The notes: generated by a model from the sequence alone, not told the origin. Shown: positions 42,956-50,918, numbered from the stretch's first letter. The stretch: 57,088 nucleotides of DNA from Nitrosopumilales archaeon (GCA_900299125.1 OMIR01000032.1:1-57088); one strand, 5' to 3'. Numbers and translations: made by a program.

Positions 42956-43452
42956 TTTTTTAGAACTGGCATAACTTTAATCGTTGGAGTGATAGGCAAT
43001 TTTACACAAGCGCCAACAAGTGCTTTTTTTGCAGCCTCTAAGTGTTCTTTTTTGACGTGCATCTCCATAATGCATTGCCCACCTCTAACTCTAGCTGCTA
43101 AGCTTACTGCTTTTCCAAATGCCCGTCTCATTCCCTCTTGAAGTCTATCTGCTCCCGCAGTTGCAATCATCTTGTTTTCTCTGAGTAAAATGTGTGGGTA
43201 TATCCTCAGAACAGAAAAGTATCCTGTCTCGCCAGTGGTTTGCTCTAACGTTTTGTTTGCAGCTAATCTAGCTGATTCTATGGCCATATGACGAATCTGC
43301 ATCTTTTCATTTGAACATAATTGAACAACAAAATCATATTCCCCACGTTTCCCGCCTTGGTATTTTGCGATTTTTGGTTGTGGTTTACCCTTAATGAATT
43401 CCTTACGGGCATAAGGTTGTCCATTTCCTATTCTATAGCATCCACCGTGCAT
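42952..43452 (-). CDS. rpl10e: 50S ribosomal protein L10e (uL16)
   Basis: 166-aa large-subunit protein near the A-site tRNA elbow. The start at ATG 43452 gives M-H-G-G-C-Y-R, matching the family's short N-terminus; the frame is open to 43521 but upstream codons lack conservation features. K-P-Q-P-K-I near residue 24 and R-G-G-Q-C-I-M near residue 122 are characteristic segments. Its promoter region is shared with the divergent tRNA endonuclease gene. Confidence 0.92.
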   Translation of the reverse strand: MHGGCYRIGNGQPYARKEFIKGKPQPKIAKYQGGKRGEYDFVVQLCSNEKMQIRHMAIESARLAANKTLEQTTGETGYFSVLRIYPHILLRENKMIATAGADRLQEGMRRAFGKAVSLAARVRGGQCIMEMHVKKEHLEAAKKALVGACVKLPITPTIKVMPVLKN

Positions 43453-43547
43453 TTTATTACCTGTTAAAACTCCCCAGTTCCCATATTTTAACGGTGAAGC
43501 ATTTTCGACGCTTCTGATCACGCTTATATGGAATTTTGCGGGATTTT

Positions 43548-44129
43548 ATGCAAATGAGTTCTGATGTGGAGCCAAACATAGAGGGCATCTTGTTTGAAGA
43601 TCATACCATTATACTTGCTAAAGAAATGCAAAATCAACTTGAATCCAAAGGTTATGGTGAGACTAGACAAGAGAAATTTCTCTTAAAACCATTTGAAACA
43701 CTATACTTCCTGTTTTACAAGAAACTTGATTTGTTGATGGGAAAAAAGAAAATTACATTTGAACAGATGTTGACAATTGCCTCAAATAAAGATGAAAACG
43801 CCCTGACCAAATTTCTGATATATCGTGATTTACGAATTCGTGGTTATACTGTAAAGGATGGTTTTGGGTTTGGTGCAGATTTTCGTGTATATGAACGTGG
43901 ACAGTTTGGAGAAAAAGGTGCTAAATACCTAGTTTTTGGTCTGGCCGAAGGAAAACAGGAAAAAATGGGAACTTTACAAAAAAACATTGAAGAAATTACC
44001 AAGATGGGAAAAGAACCCATTTTAGCTGTTATAGAAAGAAGAGGAGAGGTGATTTACTACAAAATCTCTAATGTAAAATTCCTACAAAATACCAAAAATA
44101 TTGACTCTGCTGGATTTATTTTTAGCTAA
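43548..44129 (+). CDS. endA: tRNA-splicing endonuclease family protein (catalytic His not seen)
   Basis: About 193-aa EndA-fold protein; this enzyme cuts introns at bulge-helix-bulge motifs in tRNA and rRNA precursors. The C-terminal nuclease domain contains Y-R-D-L-R-I-R-G-Y-T-V-K near residue 92 and G-A-D-F-R-V-Y-E-R-G with the catalytic Tyr115. The usual G-x-G-H-S/A-x-Y-L-V is G-E-K-G-A-K-Y-L-V, so His is replaced by Gly near 124. Lys155 may be the third residue. It could be the structural subunit of a two-subunit enzyme. ATG 43548 or 43554 fits the TATA-like CTTATATG near 43522. Confidence 0.8.
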   Translation: MQMSSDVEPNIEGILFEDHTIILAKEMQNQLESKGYGETRQEKFLLKPFETLYFLFYKKLDLLMGKKKITFEQMLTIASNKDENALTKFLIYRDLRIRGYTVKDGFGFGADFRVYERGQFGEKGAKYLVFGLAEGKQEKMGTLQKNIEEITKMGKEPILAVIERRGEVIYYKISNVKFLQNTKNIDSAGFIFS

Positions 44130-44781
44130 GTGTTTCTATAGCCCAACCTGAATCATACTTGAGAAGATTGTTCTGATATGCATATGTAAAGTCATAAACT
44201 TGAACATATTTTGTTTCATTACTCCATAACTTTTCAAAATCTGCAATCTTGATATCTACTCTCGGTCTATCATTCCATGAAGTAAATACATCAATTGATT
44301 CAAAATTTCTATTTTCAGTGTTGAAGGTTTCATTGGATGTTCCAGTATATGCAACCATCTCACCTTGTTCATCACGAAATATTCCTATTCTTTCAGAAAA
44401 CGAACCATCTACGTGTTCCGATCTAGGTATTGCAATTTTAATCTGGATTTTGTTTTTTTGCACTAGTTTTTGCAAAATGTCGAGTTTGTAACCGTGTATT
44501 GAACTAAATGAAAATGCTCCATTCTTTTTATTGAAAATTTTGCCCAAAATATCAAGGTCTTTTGTAGAATATCTATCTCCTGTAATGATTCGAATTTTTC
44601 CATCATTTTCTGCAAAGTTCTGCAATCCCAAAGATAAAGTCGATATACTCTTTAATGTGATGTACTGAACAGATCTATCGTACTCTATAGAGTTTGATAG
44701 ACAAGGAATAAAAAATTCCGAGACCAAATTATCTGCATCAGTGCGATATTGTAATTTGAGCGAGAGATCCTTTAATACCAC
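44122..44781 (-). CDS. Stand-alone PLD-like domain resembling the N-terminus of DEAD/DEAH helicases (degenerate)
   Basis: 219-aa protein. F-F-I-P-C-L-S-N-S-I-E-Y-D-R-S-V near residue 23 and the segment from R-I-G-I-F (131) to T-S-N-E-T (148-152) and F-E-S-I-D-V-F (160-166) match the PLD-like N-terminal domain found in large helicases of defence-type operons. Here the protein stops where the helicase would begin. The H-x-K pair reads S129-x-R131, so catalysis is unlikely. Its 3' end overlaps endA by 8 nt. Possibly a relic or a repurposed binding module. Confidence 0.65.
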   Translation of the reverse strand: MVLKDLSLKLQYRTDADNLVSEFFIPCLSNSIEYDRSVQYITLKSISTLSLGLQNFAENDGKIRIITGDRYSTKDLDILGKIFNKKNGAFSFSSIHGYKLDILQKLVQKNKIQIKIAIPRSEHVDGSFSERIGIFRDEQGEMVAYTGTSNETFNTENRNFESIDVFTSWNDRPRVDIKIADFEKLWSNETKYVQVYDFTYAYQNNLLKYDSGWAIETLS

Positions 44782-44910
44782 AAATTTTAATCACATTGTA
44801 GTTATTTAAGTACAAATTTTTTCATCACTTTCATTATGTTAATTGGATTTTTGATATGGCTAATATTCAATTTTGATATGACGAGTGATTTTAATGAAAA
44901 AATCTATCGA

Positions 44911-44986
44911 TGCTCCCGCCGGGATTTGAACCCGGGATCCCTGCCTTGAGAGGGCAGTATGCTTAACCGGACTACACCACAGGAGC
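44911..44986 (-). tRNA. tRNA-Glu(CTC)
   Basis: Read on the minus strand: acceptor GCTCCTG/CGGGAGC with discriminator A, an anticodon arm CTGCC-CTCTCAA-GGCAG with anticodon CTC, and a T arm CCGGG-TTCAAAT-CCCGG. No intron. The flanking 44782-44910 and 44987-45086 stretches hold no credible gene. Confidence 0.95.
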
Positions 44987-45092
44987 TTCAAAAAAATTGC
45001 AAATAATAGCAATTTAAAGGAATGCTATTCTATTGATTTGTTAAAAAATAATCATTAAAACATTTAAGAAAATAAAAAATAATTTTTTGTTA

Positions 45093-45968
45093 TTGCTTCC
45101 GAACAATTTAGTTGAAAAACTGTCATTATCTAATATTCCAGTTGGTCTTGGAGGTTGCAAATCTCATGATATTTCACTTGATTGCTGTGAATATGATATC
45201 ACTGTCTTTGATGATAAGATTGGTAGTGAATTGAGAGTAGTAGATGACGTCCTAGTGAGAATCCATCATGGGAGAATTGACGAGACGGATTTAGAAATTT
45301 TACAAAAATATGATTCTATGAAAATACTATCTGACCCTTCATGGAAACTCTTGACGTTTTTATCTAAAATCAAGGAAAAACAAGAAAAAATCCGTAATTC
45401 TGTGGCAAAAAACTTTCTAATACAAGCATCATTTTTTGCAACAAAGGCTAAACAAAATATCGAAGAAGATTTTGCACCTGTCTGGATAAAATGTTCTGCA
45501 TATTTGATTTGTGATGGGTTAGTTCTACTCAATTCAAAGTCTTGCAGTCCAGCACACATGCTTGAAACAATACGTAGTTTAGAGAAAAATAAAACAAACC
45601 AGTATTTTGCAAATCTTGCGGAAATTCTTGGACTAGAACGTGCAACATCATCTTTGTTAGAAAGAATGATGAAATCCACAATTGGTTTTTCTGATATGAT
45701 AAAGAATAATTCCGATGGGGAGATTATTAGCAAAAAATATGAATACTTGAAATCACATTCACTTTTATCTGATTGTTATTTTTATTTGGGTACTTTAAAC
45801 AAAAATATTATTCTGGAAATAAAAGACTCGATTCATAAGAATCCGGAATTAATACACATTCTTAAAACTGCATTTGATTTAGAACATGACAAAATTAAAC
45901 TTGAATCGCAATCTGCTTTGTTACTTAAAATTGTAAATGATCTAATTCATATTCAAAATCATGCATGA
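45093..45968 (+). CDS. Hypothetical protein
   Basis: About 291 aa from TTG 45093; TTG 45087 adds two residues and both fit the TATA-like ATTTAAGAAAATAAA near 45062-45076. It has cysteines in G-G-C-K-S-H-D near residue 21 and D-C-C-E-Y near residue 30, followed by a strand-rich stretch and then a mostly helical second half. The helical part (residues 90-290) may resemble a nucleotidyltransferase-associated helical domain, but no active-site motif is visible. Family not recognised. Confidence 0.7.
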   Translation: MLPNNLVEKLSLSNIPVGLGGCKSHDISLDCCEYDITVFDDKIGSELRVVDDVLVRIHHGRIDETDLEILQKYDSMKILSDPSWKLLTFLSKIKEKQEKIRNSVAKNFLIQASFFATKAKQNIEEDFAPVWIKCSAYLICDGLVLLNSKSCSPAHMLETIRSLEKNKTNQYFANLAEILGLERATSSLLERMMKSTIGFSDMIKNNSDGEIISKKYEYLKSHSLLSDCYFYLGTLNKNIILEIKDSIHKNPELIHILKTAFDLEHDKIKLESQSALLLKIVNDLIHIQNHA

Positions 45969-46024
45969 GTGTTTTATTCTTCAATTCTGGCAACCTTTAA
46001 AACCCTCTCAATGATTTTAATTCT

Positions 46025-46171
46025 ATGGCAGATCAAGCTTGCGGATGCGAAACCCCAACAGGCGATCCAGAGTTTCAATGTGATTGCGAGATGCAGGGTC
46101 ACTGTTTGTGTAGCGCTGACTGTAAATGCAAATCCTCAGTTTGCAAAGAAGCAGTATCAGAGTTAAGATAA
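46025..46171 (+). CDS. Metallothionein-like Cys-rich miniprotein
   Basis: 48-aa frame from ATG 46025 to TAA 46169-46171. Nine cysteines occur mostly as C-x-C pairs: C6/C8, C19/C21, C27/C29, C33/C35 and C40, with one His. This density is typical of metallothioneins, which sequester Cu, Zn or Cd. A TATA-like CTTTAAAAC lies about 29 nt upstream (45994-46002). A longer frame from 45969 in another phase is a shadow. Confidence 0.7.
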   Translation: MADQACGCETPTGDPEFQCDCEMQGHCLCSADCKCKSSVCKEAVSELR

Positions 46172-46203
46172 ACTTAACCTACTTTTTGTTTTTATTTTTT
46201 GTA

Positions 46204-46380
46204 CTAAATTAATTTCTCATCTTCAGGGTCTAGACCCCATGATTTAACTAGTTCTTTCTGGAACTTTTCTAATTGACTTTCATTTAGTGCGTTACCACAA
46301 TTTTTGTGAGTTGGTATAACAGTCATTCCAGCCAGTTTGTATTCGATTTCAAACATGTGTACTTTGGCACATTCGCACAT
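46204..46380 (-). CDS. Small Cys-containing protein, unknown function
   Basis: 58-aa frame on the minus strand from ATG 46380. It opens M-C-E-C-A-K-V-H and has a T-H-K-N-C-G segment near residue 28, so C2, C4, H8, H30 and C33 could form one metal site. The C-terminal half is an acidic helix ending D-P-E-D-E-K-L-I. It is convergent with the metallothionein-like gene. Confidence 0.6.
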   Translation of the reverse strand: MCECAKVHMFEIEYKLAGMTVIPTHKNCGNALNESQLEKFQKELVKSWGLDPEDEKLI

Positions 46381-46464
46381 TTTAATATCAAAAACAGATT
46401 GCCTCTATATTTGCTTAGCTCACATGAATAACGTTTAACTAACCAAAATTACCAATTAATTCAG

Positions 46465-47958
46465 TTGAAGACATTATTAGTCATATTGCTGGTAATATCA
46501 ATACTAGTCTCAGGTTTTACACATACTGCAAATGCTCAACTTCAGGCCGGCGGTGTTAGTAAAGAAGGTTCATGGTATGTTGGTGAGGGACTCAAAAAAG
46601 GTGATCAATTTAGTTATAATTTATGTCATGTTTACTACAAGGATTGTACTCAATTCAAAATTGATTTTTGGGTAGAAGGAAGTGAAAAGGTAGGAACCGA
46701 AGATCAGTGGAAACTTCAAGTTGTTGTGTATGACGGTGGCAAAGTTCACAAAGGAACTATTAATTTAGGAAAAGTCGCCGCTGAACCAATTGGAAGTACT
46801 AAGAATTTAATTCCTTACGCTGCTGCATTCAAGTCTTCACTTTCCTGGCTCTCAGCTTATGCAACTGCTGATACTCAGGGTCTCACTGGTAAGGGTCCTA
46901 AAAAATTCTCAATGCCATCGTGGGGTAAAATCGGAAATATTGGCGGCGAACAAATCATACCCGGAAGCGAAGAAAAGGTTGCTGTCCCAGCTGGTATGTT
47001 TGATACCGTTAGAGTTACTTGGAAGACTGGGGGTAAAGTAAACAACGTATACATTGTTGATGAGTTTCCTTTCCCAGTTAAGGCAGATACATATGCACAT
47101 GTTGCGGAAGGTGTTCCACCTCAAGAATATAGATTTGAATTACTTGACTATGAACGCAATGTCACCATGAATCCTTTTGAAAAAATAAAGGATACTGGTA
47201 TTGATGCTTTTGGTAGTAATTGTCCAAGAGTTACCGATGATTTTACTCAAGTTAGCAAAAATACTAACACAAATACAATGATAATTAACTTGAAGTATTC
47301 TCCCAAAAATCCAAAACAAGGTTGCCCGATGGATATGATTATTGATTTTAAGCGTAAAGTCAATCAGGAAGAATTTGAGAATGAAGTTCATTATGATATT
47401 CTTGTAGTAAAGCCAACCAGTTCAGGCATTCCAGAAGTATTACGCTCACTTGCAGAAGAGGATAACCGAAACTCATTCTTTACTACTTCTGGACAAGTAA
47501 GAACTAGTATTGATCTTAAAGAATCTGGAAAAACTACCTATGCGATATTTGTTAAAGGAACTGGACCTGAGACTAAACCAGATCCTGCAAAAATCGGTTT
47601 TATTACATTTGATGTTGATGTTCAGGCAGGAACTATTAATCAAAAACCAGAATCGACTACAAAACCGACTCCCTCATCAGGAGAACTATCAATTCCATCA
47701 TGGATCAAGATTACTGCTAAATTCTGGGCGACTGATAAAATCACAGACAAAGACTTTGTCACAGGAATTCAATATCTGATTAAAAACAAAATTGTCAAAG
47801 TACCTCTAGGAAAACTAACAGATTCCAAAACTAATATGATTCCTGACTGGGTTAAGAAAAGTGCTGGTTCTTGGGCTGATGGAAAGATTACTGATAATGA
47901 ATTTGCCAATGGTCTACAATTTCTAATTTCTAACGGAATAATCAAATTAAAGTCTTAA
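46465..47958 (+). CDS. Secreted protein with two C-terminal I-P-x-W repeats
   Basis: 497-aa exported protein. TTG 46465 gives a clear signal peptide (K-T-L-L-V-I-L-L-V-I-S, cleavage probably after H-T-A-N-A near residue 25). A large domain starts with S-W-Y-V-G-E-G and contains I-V-D-E-F-P-F-P-V-K-A near residue 194. The C-terminus has two ~40-residue repeats, P-S-W-I-K-x2-A-K-F-W-A and P-D-W-V-K-x2-A-G-S-W-A, each with an I-T-D-x-[DE]-F segment. Such repeats are frequent in secreted thaumarchaeal proteins. A TATA-like CGTTTAACT lies 28 nt upstream. Confidence 0.82.
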   Translation: MKTLLVILLVISILVSGFTHTANAQLQAGGVSKEGSWYVGEGLKKGDQFSYNLCHVYYKDCTQFKIDFWVEGSEKVGTEDQWKLQVVVYDGGKVHKGTINLGKVAAEPIGSTKNLIPYAAAFKSSLSWLSAYATADTQGLTGKGPKKFSMPSWGKIGNIGGEQIIPGSEEKVAVPAGMFDTVRVTWKTGGKVNNVYIVDEFPFPVKADTYAHVAEGVPPQEYRFELLDYERNVTMNPFEKIKDTGIDAFGSNCPRVTDDFTQVSKNTNTNTMIINLKYSPKNPKQGCPMDMIIDFKRKVNQEEFENEVHYDILVVKPTSSGIPEVLRSLAEEDNRNSFFTTSGQVRTSIDLKESGKTTYAIFVKGTGPETKPDPAKIGFITFDVDVQAGTINQKPESTTKPTPSSGELSIPSWIKITAKFWATDKITDKDFVTGIQYLIKNKIVKVPLGKLTDSKTNMIPDWVKKSAGSWADGKITDNEFANGLQFLISNGIIKLKS

Positions 47959-47970
47959 TCATACATTTCA

Positions 47971-48645
47971 TTGGCTCAAAAAATTCTCATCATACCTTTA
48001 GCCATCATGCTTGGTGCTGCTGTAATTGGACTGACATATCCTTTTTGGAATGGTGTTCCAGGCTCGGAACAAAATGTAATACCTAGATTTGCAAATCAGT
48101 GGCATATAGGAGAAGGCTCTGAAAATCATCCTGTTTTACAATACGTGATAAATTACTCAGACAAAGAATTTCTGGCCACAATAGAATTCATGGAGAAAAA
48201 TGGAGATAATGAAAAAATTTACCTGTTAATTGATGATAAAAAATCTGGAGTACATTTGGAACAACAATTAGAAATCGGTGAAGCCTTTGTATTTATCGGC
48301 GTAAATGATGATCTAAAACCCTATGTACAAGCTTTGGATAAGACGGTTTTTTCAGTTAGAGATACAATTACTGGTTCCAAATACCTAGTTGTTGGTGCGG
48401 AATGGGGCACAACTTTTGTAGGAAAATTCAATCCGAAGCTCAAGGTCGTAGATTATTTGGATACAAAATTTCAATTTGGTGAACTCAAAACATTCGTTGT
48501 ATCTTATGAAATAAATCAAATCCAGAATAAGCTTTGGATTGTAGACAATATGCCGTTACCTGTTAAGGCTGAGTATTTTACAATAGATGGAAAACCTGAT
48601 TATTCTTATGAACTAGTTGATATCAAATCAGGTCCTCTGTCGTAA
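47971..48645 (+). CDS. Membrane-anchored or secreted paralog of the preceding protein
   Basis: 224-aa protein with an N-terminal hydrophobic segment (I-L-I-I-P-L-A-I-M-L-G-A-A-V near residue 5). It shares the main domain of its upstream neighbour: W-H-I-G-E-G near residue 45 and I-V-D-N-M-P-L-P-V-K-A near residue 191 line up with W-Y-V-G-E-G and I-V-D-E-F-P-F-P-V-K-A. It lacks the I-P-x-W repeats. TTG 47971 is 13 nt after the neighbour's stop, so they are likely one transcript. Its 3' end overlaps the convergent gene by 40 bp. Confidence 0.78.
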   Translation: MAQKILIIPLAIMLGAAVIGLTYPFWNGVPGSEQNVIPRFANQWHIGEGSENHPVLQYVINYSDKEFLATIEFMEKNGDNEKIYLLIDDKKSGVHLEQQLEIGEAFVFIGVNDDLKPYVQALDKTVFSVRDTITGSKYLVVGAEWGTTFVGKFNPKLKVVDYLDTKFQFGELKTFVVSYEINQIQNKLWIVDNMPLPVKAEYFTIDGKPDYSYELVDIKSGPLS

Positions 48646-49100
48646 ACTTTAGCTAAAAGCCAATTGCAAAAATTATTGACTCTCTCATCAAAAATACACC
48701 AAATATGCAGAGAGTGAGGCAGAATATCAATGCGTCCACCCTCGAATGTCACCCTTACGCCTTCTTTACCTTCATACATATATGCATCATCAATCTTTGC
48801 ATTGACAAAAGTCTCACTAGCTTTATTTTTTATAATTTGTCTAGGAATTGGAAAATTTTTTTTCAGCATATCTACGATTATAGATAAATCACGTTTTCCA
48901 TATAGCTCAAACTCATTAATCTTATTTTCATGTGGAAAATTAACTAGTAACTGAACTTTGTATTTTTTTCCAACACTGATTCCGATTTCAGCAATTTTTG
49001 TATATGCCGTCGCTGGATTTTTTCTTAATAACATCATGATTTGTGGCAAATTAGATTTTAGTTCTTTTTGCAAACCACCTGTCAGTAAAGAAAAACTCAT
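48606..49100 (-). CDS. Hypothetical protein
   Basis: 164-aa soluble alpha/beta protein from ATG 49100. No signal peptide or membrane helix. Segments such as V-Q-L-L-V-N-F-P-H near residue 50 and G-V-R-V-T-F-E-G-G-R-I-D near residue 115 suggest a compact sheet. Not recognised. Its final 40 bp overlap the end of the opposite-strand secreted-protein gene, an unusually deep tail-to-tail overlap. Confidence 0.65.
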   Translation of the reverse strand: MSFSLLTGGLQKELKSNLPQIMMLLRKNPATAYTKIAEIGISVGKKYKVQLLVNFPHENKINEFELYGKRDLSIIVDMLKKNFPIPRQIIKNKASETFVNAKIDDAYMYEGKEGVRVTFEGGRIDILPHSLHIWCIFDERVNNFCNWLLAKVYDRGPDLISTSS

Positions 49101-49172
49101 CAACTTTTCATAATTGATTATAGATATATTTTTTCAAGATTAGTTTTTTACCGGCTGAATGATTTTGATTTC

Positions 49173-49817
49173 ATGGCAATGCCTGCTGATTATGATGGTA
49201 TGCGTATTGATGAAGCCTCAGAACGCGCCAATAGTGTCGATGATTATAAACTCACATGCATTCAATTCATTGAAGATATTTCAAAGGACTACCTTGCTTG
49301 GGTTGATAGATATCAACTAGATCCTGAAGAGGATAAAAAACGAAGAGACAGAATAGCAGCGGTTATTCAAAAAAGTAATGAGTGGATTGCTAAGGTTTCT
49401 CAGACAATAAAAGGCGTAGATGTTGCGATGAATGATGGCATTCAAAAAATGGCAGAATCAACTGCAGGACAGCCATTTCAATTGGGAGTATTTGTCAATA
49501 AACAATCTGGATATACAAATTCTAAACCAGGAATTATTGATGTTAACGTGAAAGCATCAGGTAGGAATGAAAGGAAAACAAAGATAATTGAACATTACAA
49601 AGGACAACAGTTTAGAATAGAATCTACAGCTAAGGTATTCATACATGAATCAAACATTCCTCAAAATGAGTTTGAACTTATGGATGTACACCTTAATCTG
49701 GATGCAACACAGGCAAAACAGAGAGATCTTATTTCTTTCACAATAACTGTCGCTGAAATTGAAAATGGATATGAAACTGAAAAACGTGGCGTTTCTACTA
49801 TAATTCATATAATTTAA
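49173..49817 (+). CDS. Hypothetical protein
   Basis: 214-aa soluble protein. An acidic N-terminal helical half (D-Y-L-A-W-V-D-R-Y near residue 39) is followed by a strand-rich half (I-D-V-N-V-K-A-S-G near residue 121, then V-H-L-N-L-D-A). No motif or family is recognised. It is isolated between convergent neighbours and starts at ATG 49173; a T-rich TATA-like stretch is at 49139-49150. Confidence 0.65.
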   Translation: MAMPADYDGMRIDEASERANSVDDYKLTCIQFIEDISKDYLAWVDRYQLDPEEDKKRRDRIAAVIQKSNEWIAKVSQTIKGVDVAMNDGIQKMAESTAGQPFQLGVFVNKQSGYTNSKPGIIDVNVKASGRNERKTKIIEHYKGQQFRIESTAKVFIHESNIPQNEFELMDVHLNLDATQAKQRDLISFTITVAEIENGYETEKRGVSTIIHII

Positions 49818-49876
49818 TTAATTTTAACCCGAGAGATATTAGATCTTTTTACGAAATTTTTTTAAAAATATTTTGA

Positions 49877-50191
49877 TCAATTTATTAGCTTAACCTGTAA
49901 AACTATTCGCGCATCTTCGGCGCGTTGCTCACCTGGATATTTTAACTCTGAAATTTTTCTTGCTAGTGATTCATCTGTTACTAAGGAAGATAATCCTGAA
50001 TGACTTTTACCATTAAATTGAATTAGGACATCTGGAGTCACAATGGCATTTTTTAACCAATCTGAATTTTCATTTCTTCGTGAAAAATATACCATTTGAT
50101 TATAAAATACGGCACGAAGCATAACAGAATGTGGCTTTCCGGTCTTTCTTCCCTTTGTGGTAAATATGACTCTGATTGAGCTTTCTGACAT
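49877..50191 (-). CDS. Putative F420-dependent Ddn-like reductase (short)
   Basis: 104-aa protein. T-T-K-G-R-K-T-G-K-P-H near residue 11 is the opening of the Ddn/deazaflavin-dependent nitroreductase family, and S-D-W-L-K-N-A near residue 42 and P-D-V-L-I-Q-F near residue 52 continue it. It is shorter than typical members, so substrate binding may be simplified. Use of F420 would fit cofE in this window. Its substrate (quinone or another acceptor) cannot be read from the sequence. Confidence 0.72.
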   Translation of the reverse strand: MSESSIRVIFTTKGRKTGKPHSVMLRAVFYNQMVYFSRRNENSDWLKNAIVTPDVLIQFNGKSHSGLSSLVTDESLARKISELKYPGEQRAEDARIVLQVKLIN

Positions 50192-50279
50192 GTGGCATGA
50201 TTGAAGTCAAGTAATTTAATCTGTTTGATTGAAAGTTATAGTTTTTAGTTTCAATAAACTAATTTTCTAATCTAACCTT

Positions 50280-50729
50280 ATGGAATTACTAGAAGAAAGT
50301 CAAAAAAATGATTGCGTTGCTGATGACTTCGTTGGCAAGCGTGTCATTGATAGAGAGGGAATAAAATATGGTGAGATTAAGCATATACACATCAACTCAA
50401 AAACCTTGACAGTTTCCGGTGTCACAATTCATCAAGGATTTCATAATGATTATTTTCTTTCTGCTGACTACATAGATAATTTCACCAATGAGTCGTTACT
50501 TCTTTCCAGATCTCCTGTTAGAAACAACGTTCAGGTAGTGGATATTGATGGGCATAAGATTGGTAAAATAAAACGACTAGTCAAAGATCCGTTAACAAAT
50601 GAACTAAATTCTATCGAGGTCTCAGATGGTTTTATTCACTCCAAAATTGTGAGCAAACAAGATATCTGGGGAGTTGGGGAAAAAGTCATCCTCAGAATGA
50701 CAAGAGAAGAATTCAAAAAAATACACTAG
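50280..50729 (+). CDS. PRC-barrel-like domain protein
   Basis: 149-aa protein with two barrel-type repeats: F-V-G-K-R-V-I-D-R-E-G-I-K-Y-G-E-I near residue 18 and V-Q-V-V-D-I-D-G-H-K-I-G-K-I near residue 84. PRC-barrel domains bind partners in photosynthetic reaction centres, RimM and archaeal cell-division proteins (CdpB). The protein lacks other domains. CdpB-like function is possible, but not supported beyond the fold. Confidence 0.7.
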   Translation: MELLEESQKNDCVADDFVGKRVIDREGIKYGEIKHIHINSKTLTVSGVTIHQGFHNDYFLSADYIDNFTNESLLLSRSPVRNNVQVVDIDGHKIGKIKRLVKDPLTNELNSIEVSDGFIHSKIVSKQDIWGVGEKVILRMTREEFKKIH

Positions 50730-50733
50730 TTTT

Positions 50734-50832
50734 TTATTTTGATTTAGATTGGCAATCGGCACAAATGGGAAATCCATTTTGTATGGTTACTTCGACATTT
50801 GAAGAATTACAAACATGACATAGTCCTTTCAT
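50734..50832 (-). CDS. 32-aa zinc-ribbon-like miniprotein
   Basis: Minus-strand frame from ATG 50832 to TAA 50734. It contains C-H-V-C near residue 5 and C-A-D-C near residue 24, a single four-cysteine zinc knuckle. An A/T-rich TATA-like segment (complement near 50856-50865) lies about 25-30 nt upstream. Function unknown. Confidence 0.55.
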   Translation of the reverse strand: MKGLCHVCNSSNVEVTIQNGFPICADCQSKSK

Positions 50833-50918
50833 AACATACAAAAAAATTTGTTATTTTTAATTTTTATCATATCATTGAAAAACCTATCATTTTATACTAA
50901 TGTAATTTCAAATATCTC

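Noticed and set aside
43453-43521. N-terminal extension of L10e
   Set aside because: The 23 extra residues do not look like L10e, and ATG 43452 gives the family's normal opening.
44122-44781. Evidence for a complete restriction or defence system
   Set aside because: No helicase, methylase or nuclease partner is next to the PLD-like gene; neighbours are housekeeping genes.
45969-46166. 65-aa plus-strand frame over the metallothionein-like gene
   Set aside because: It is a different phase without cysteine pattern; the 46025 frame has the motif and the TATA spacing.
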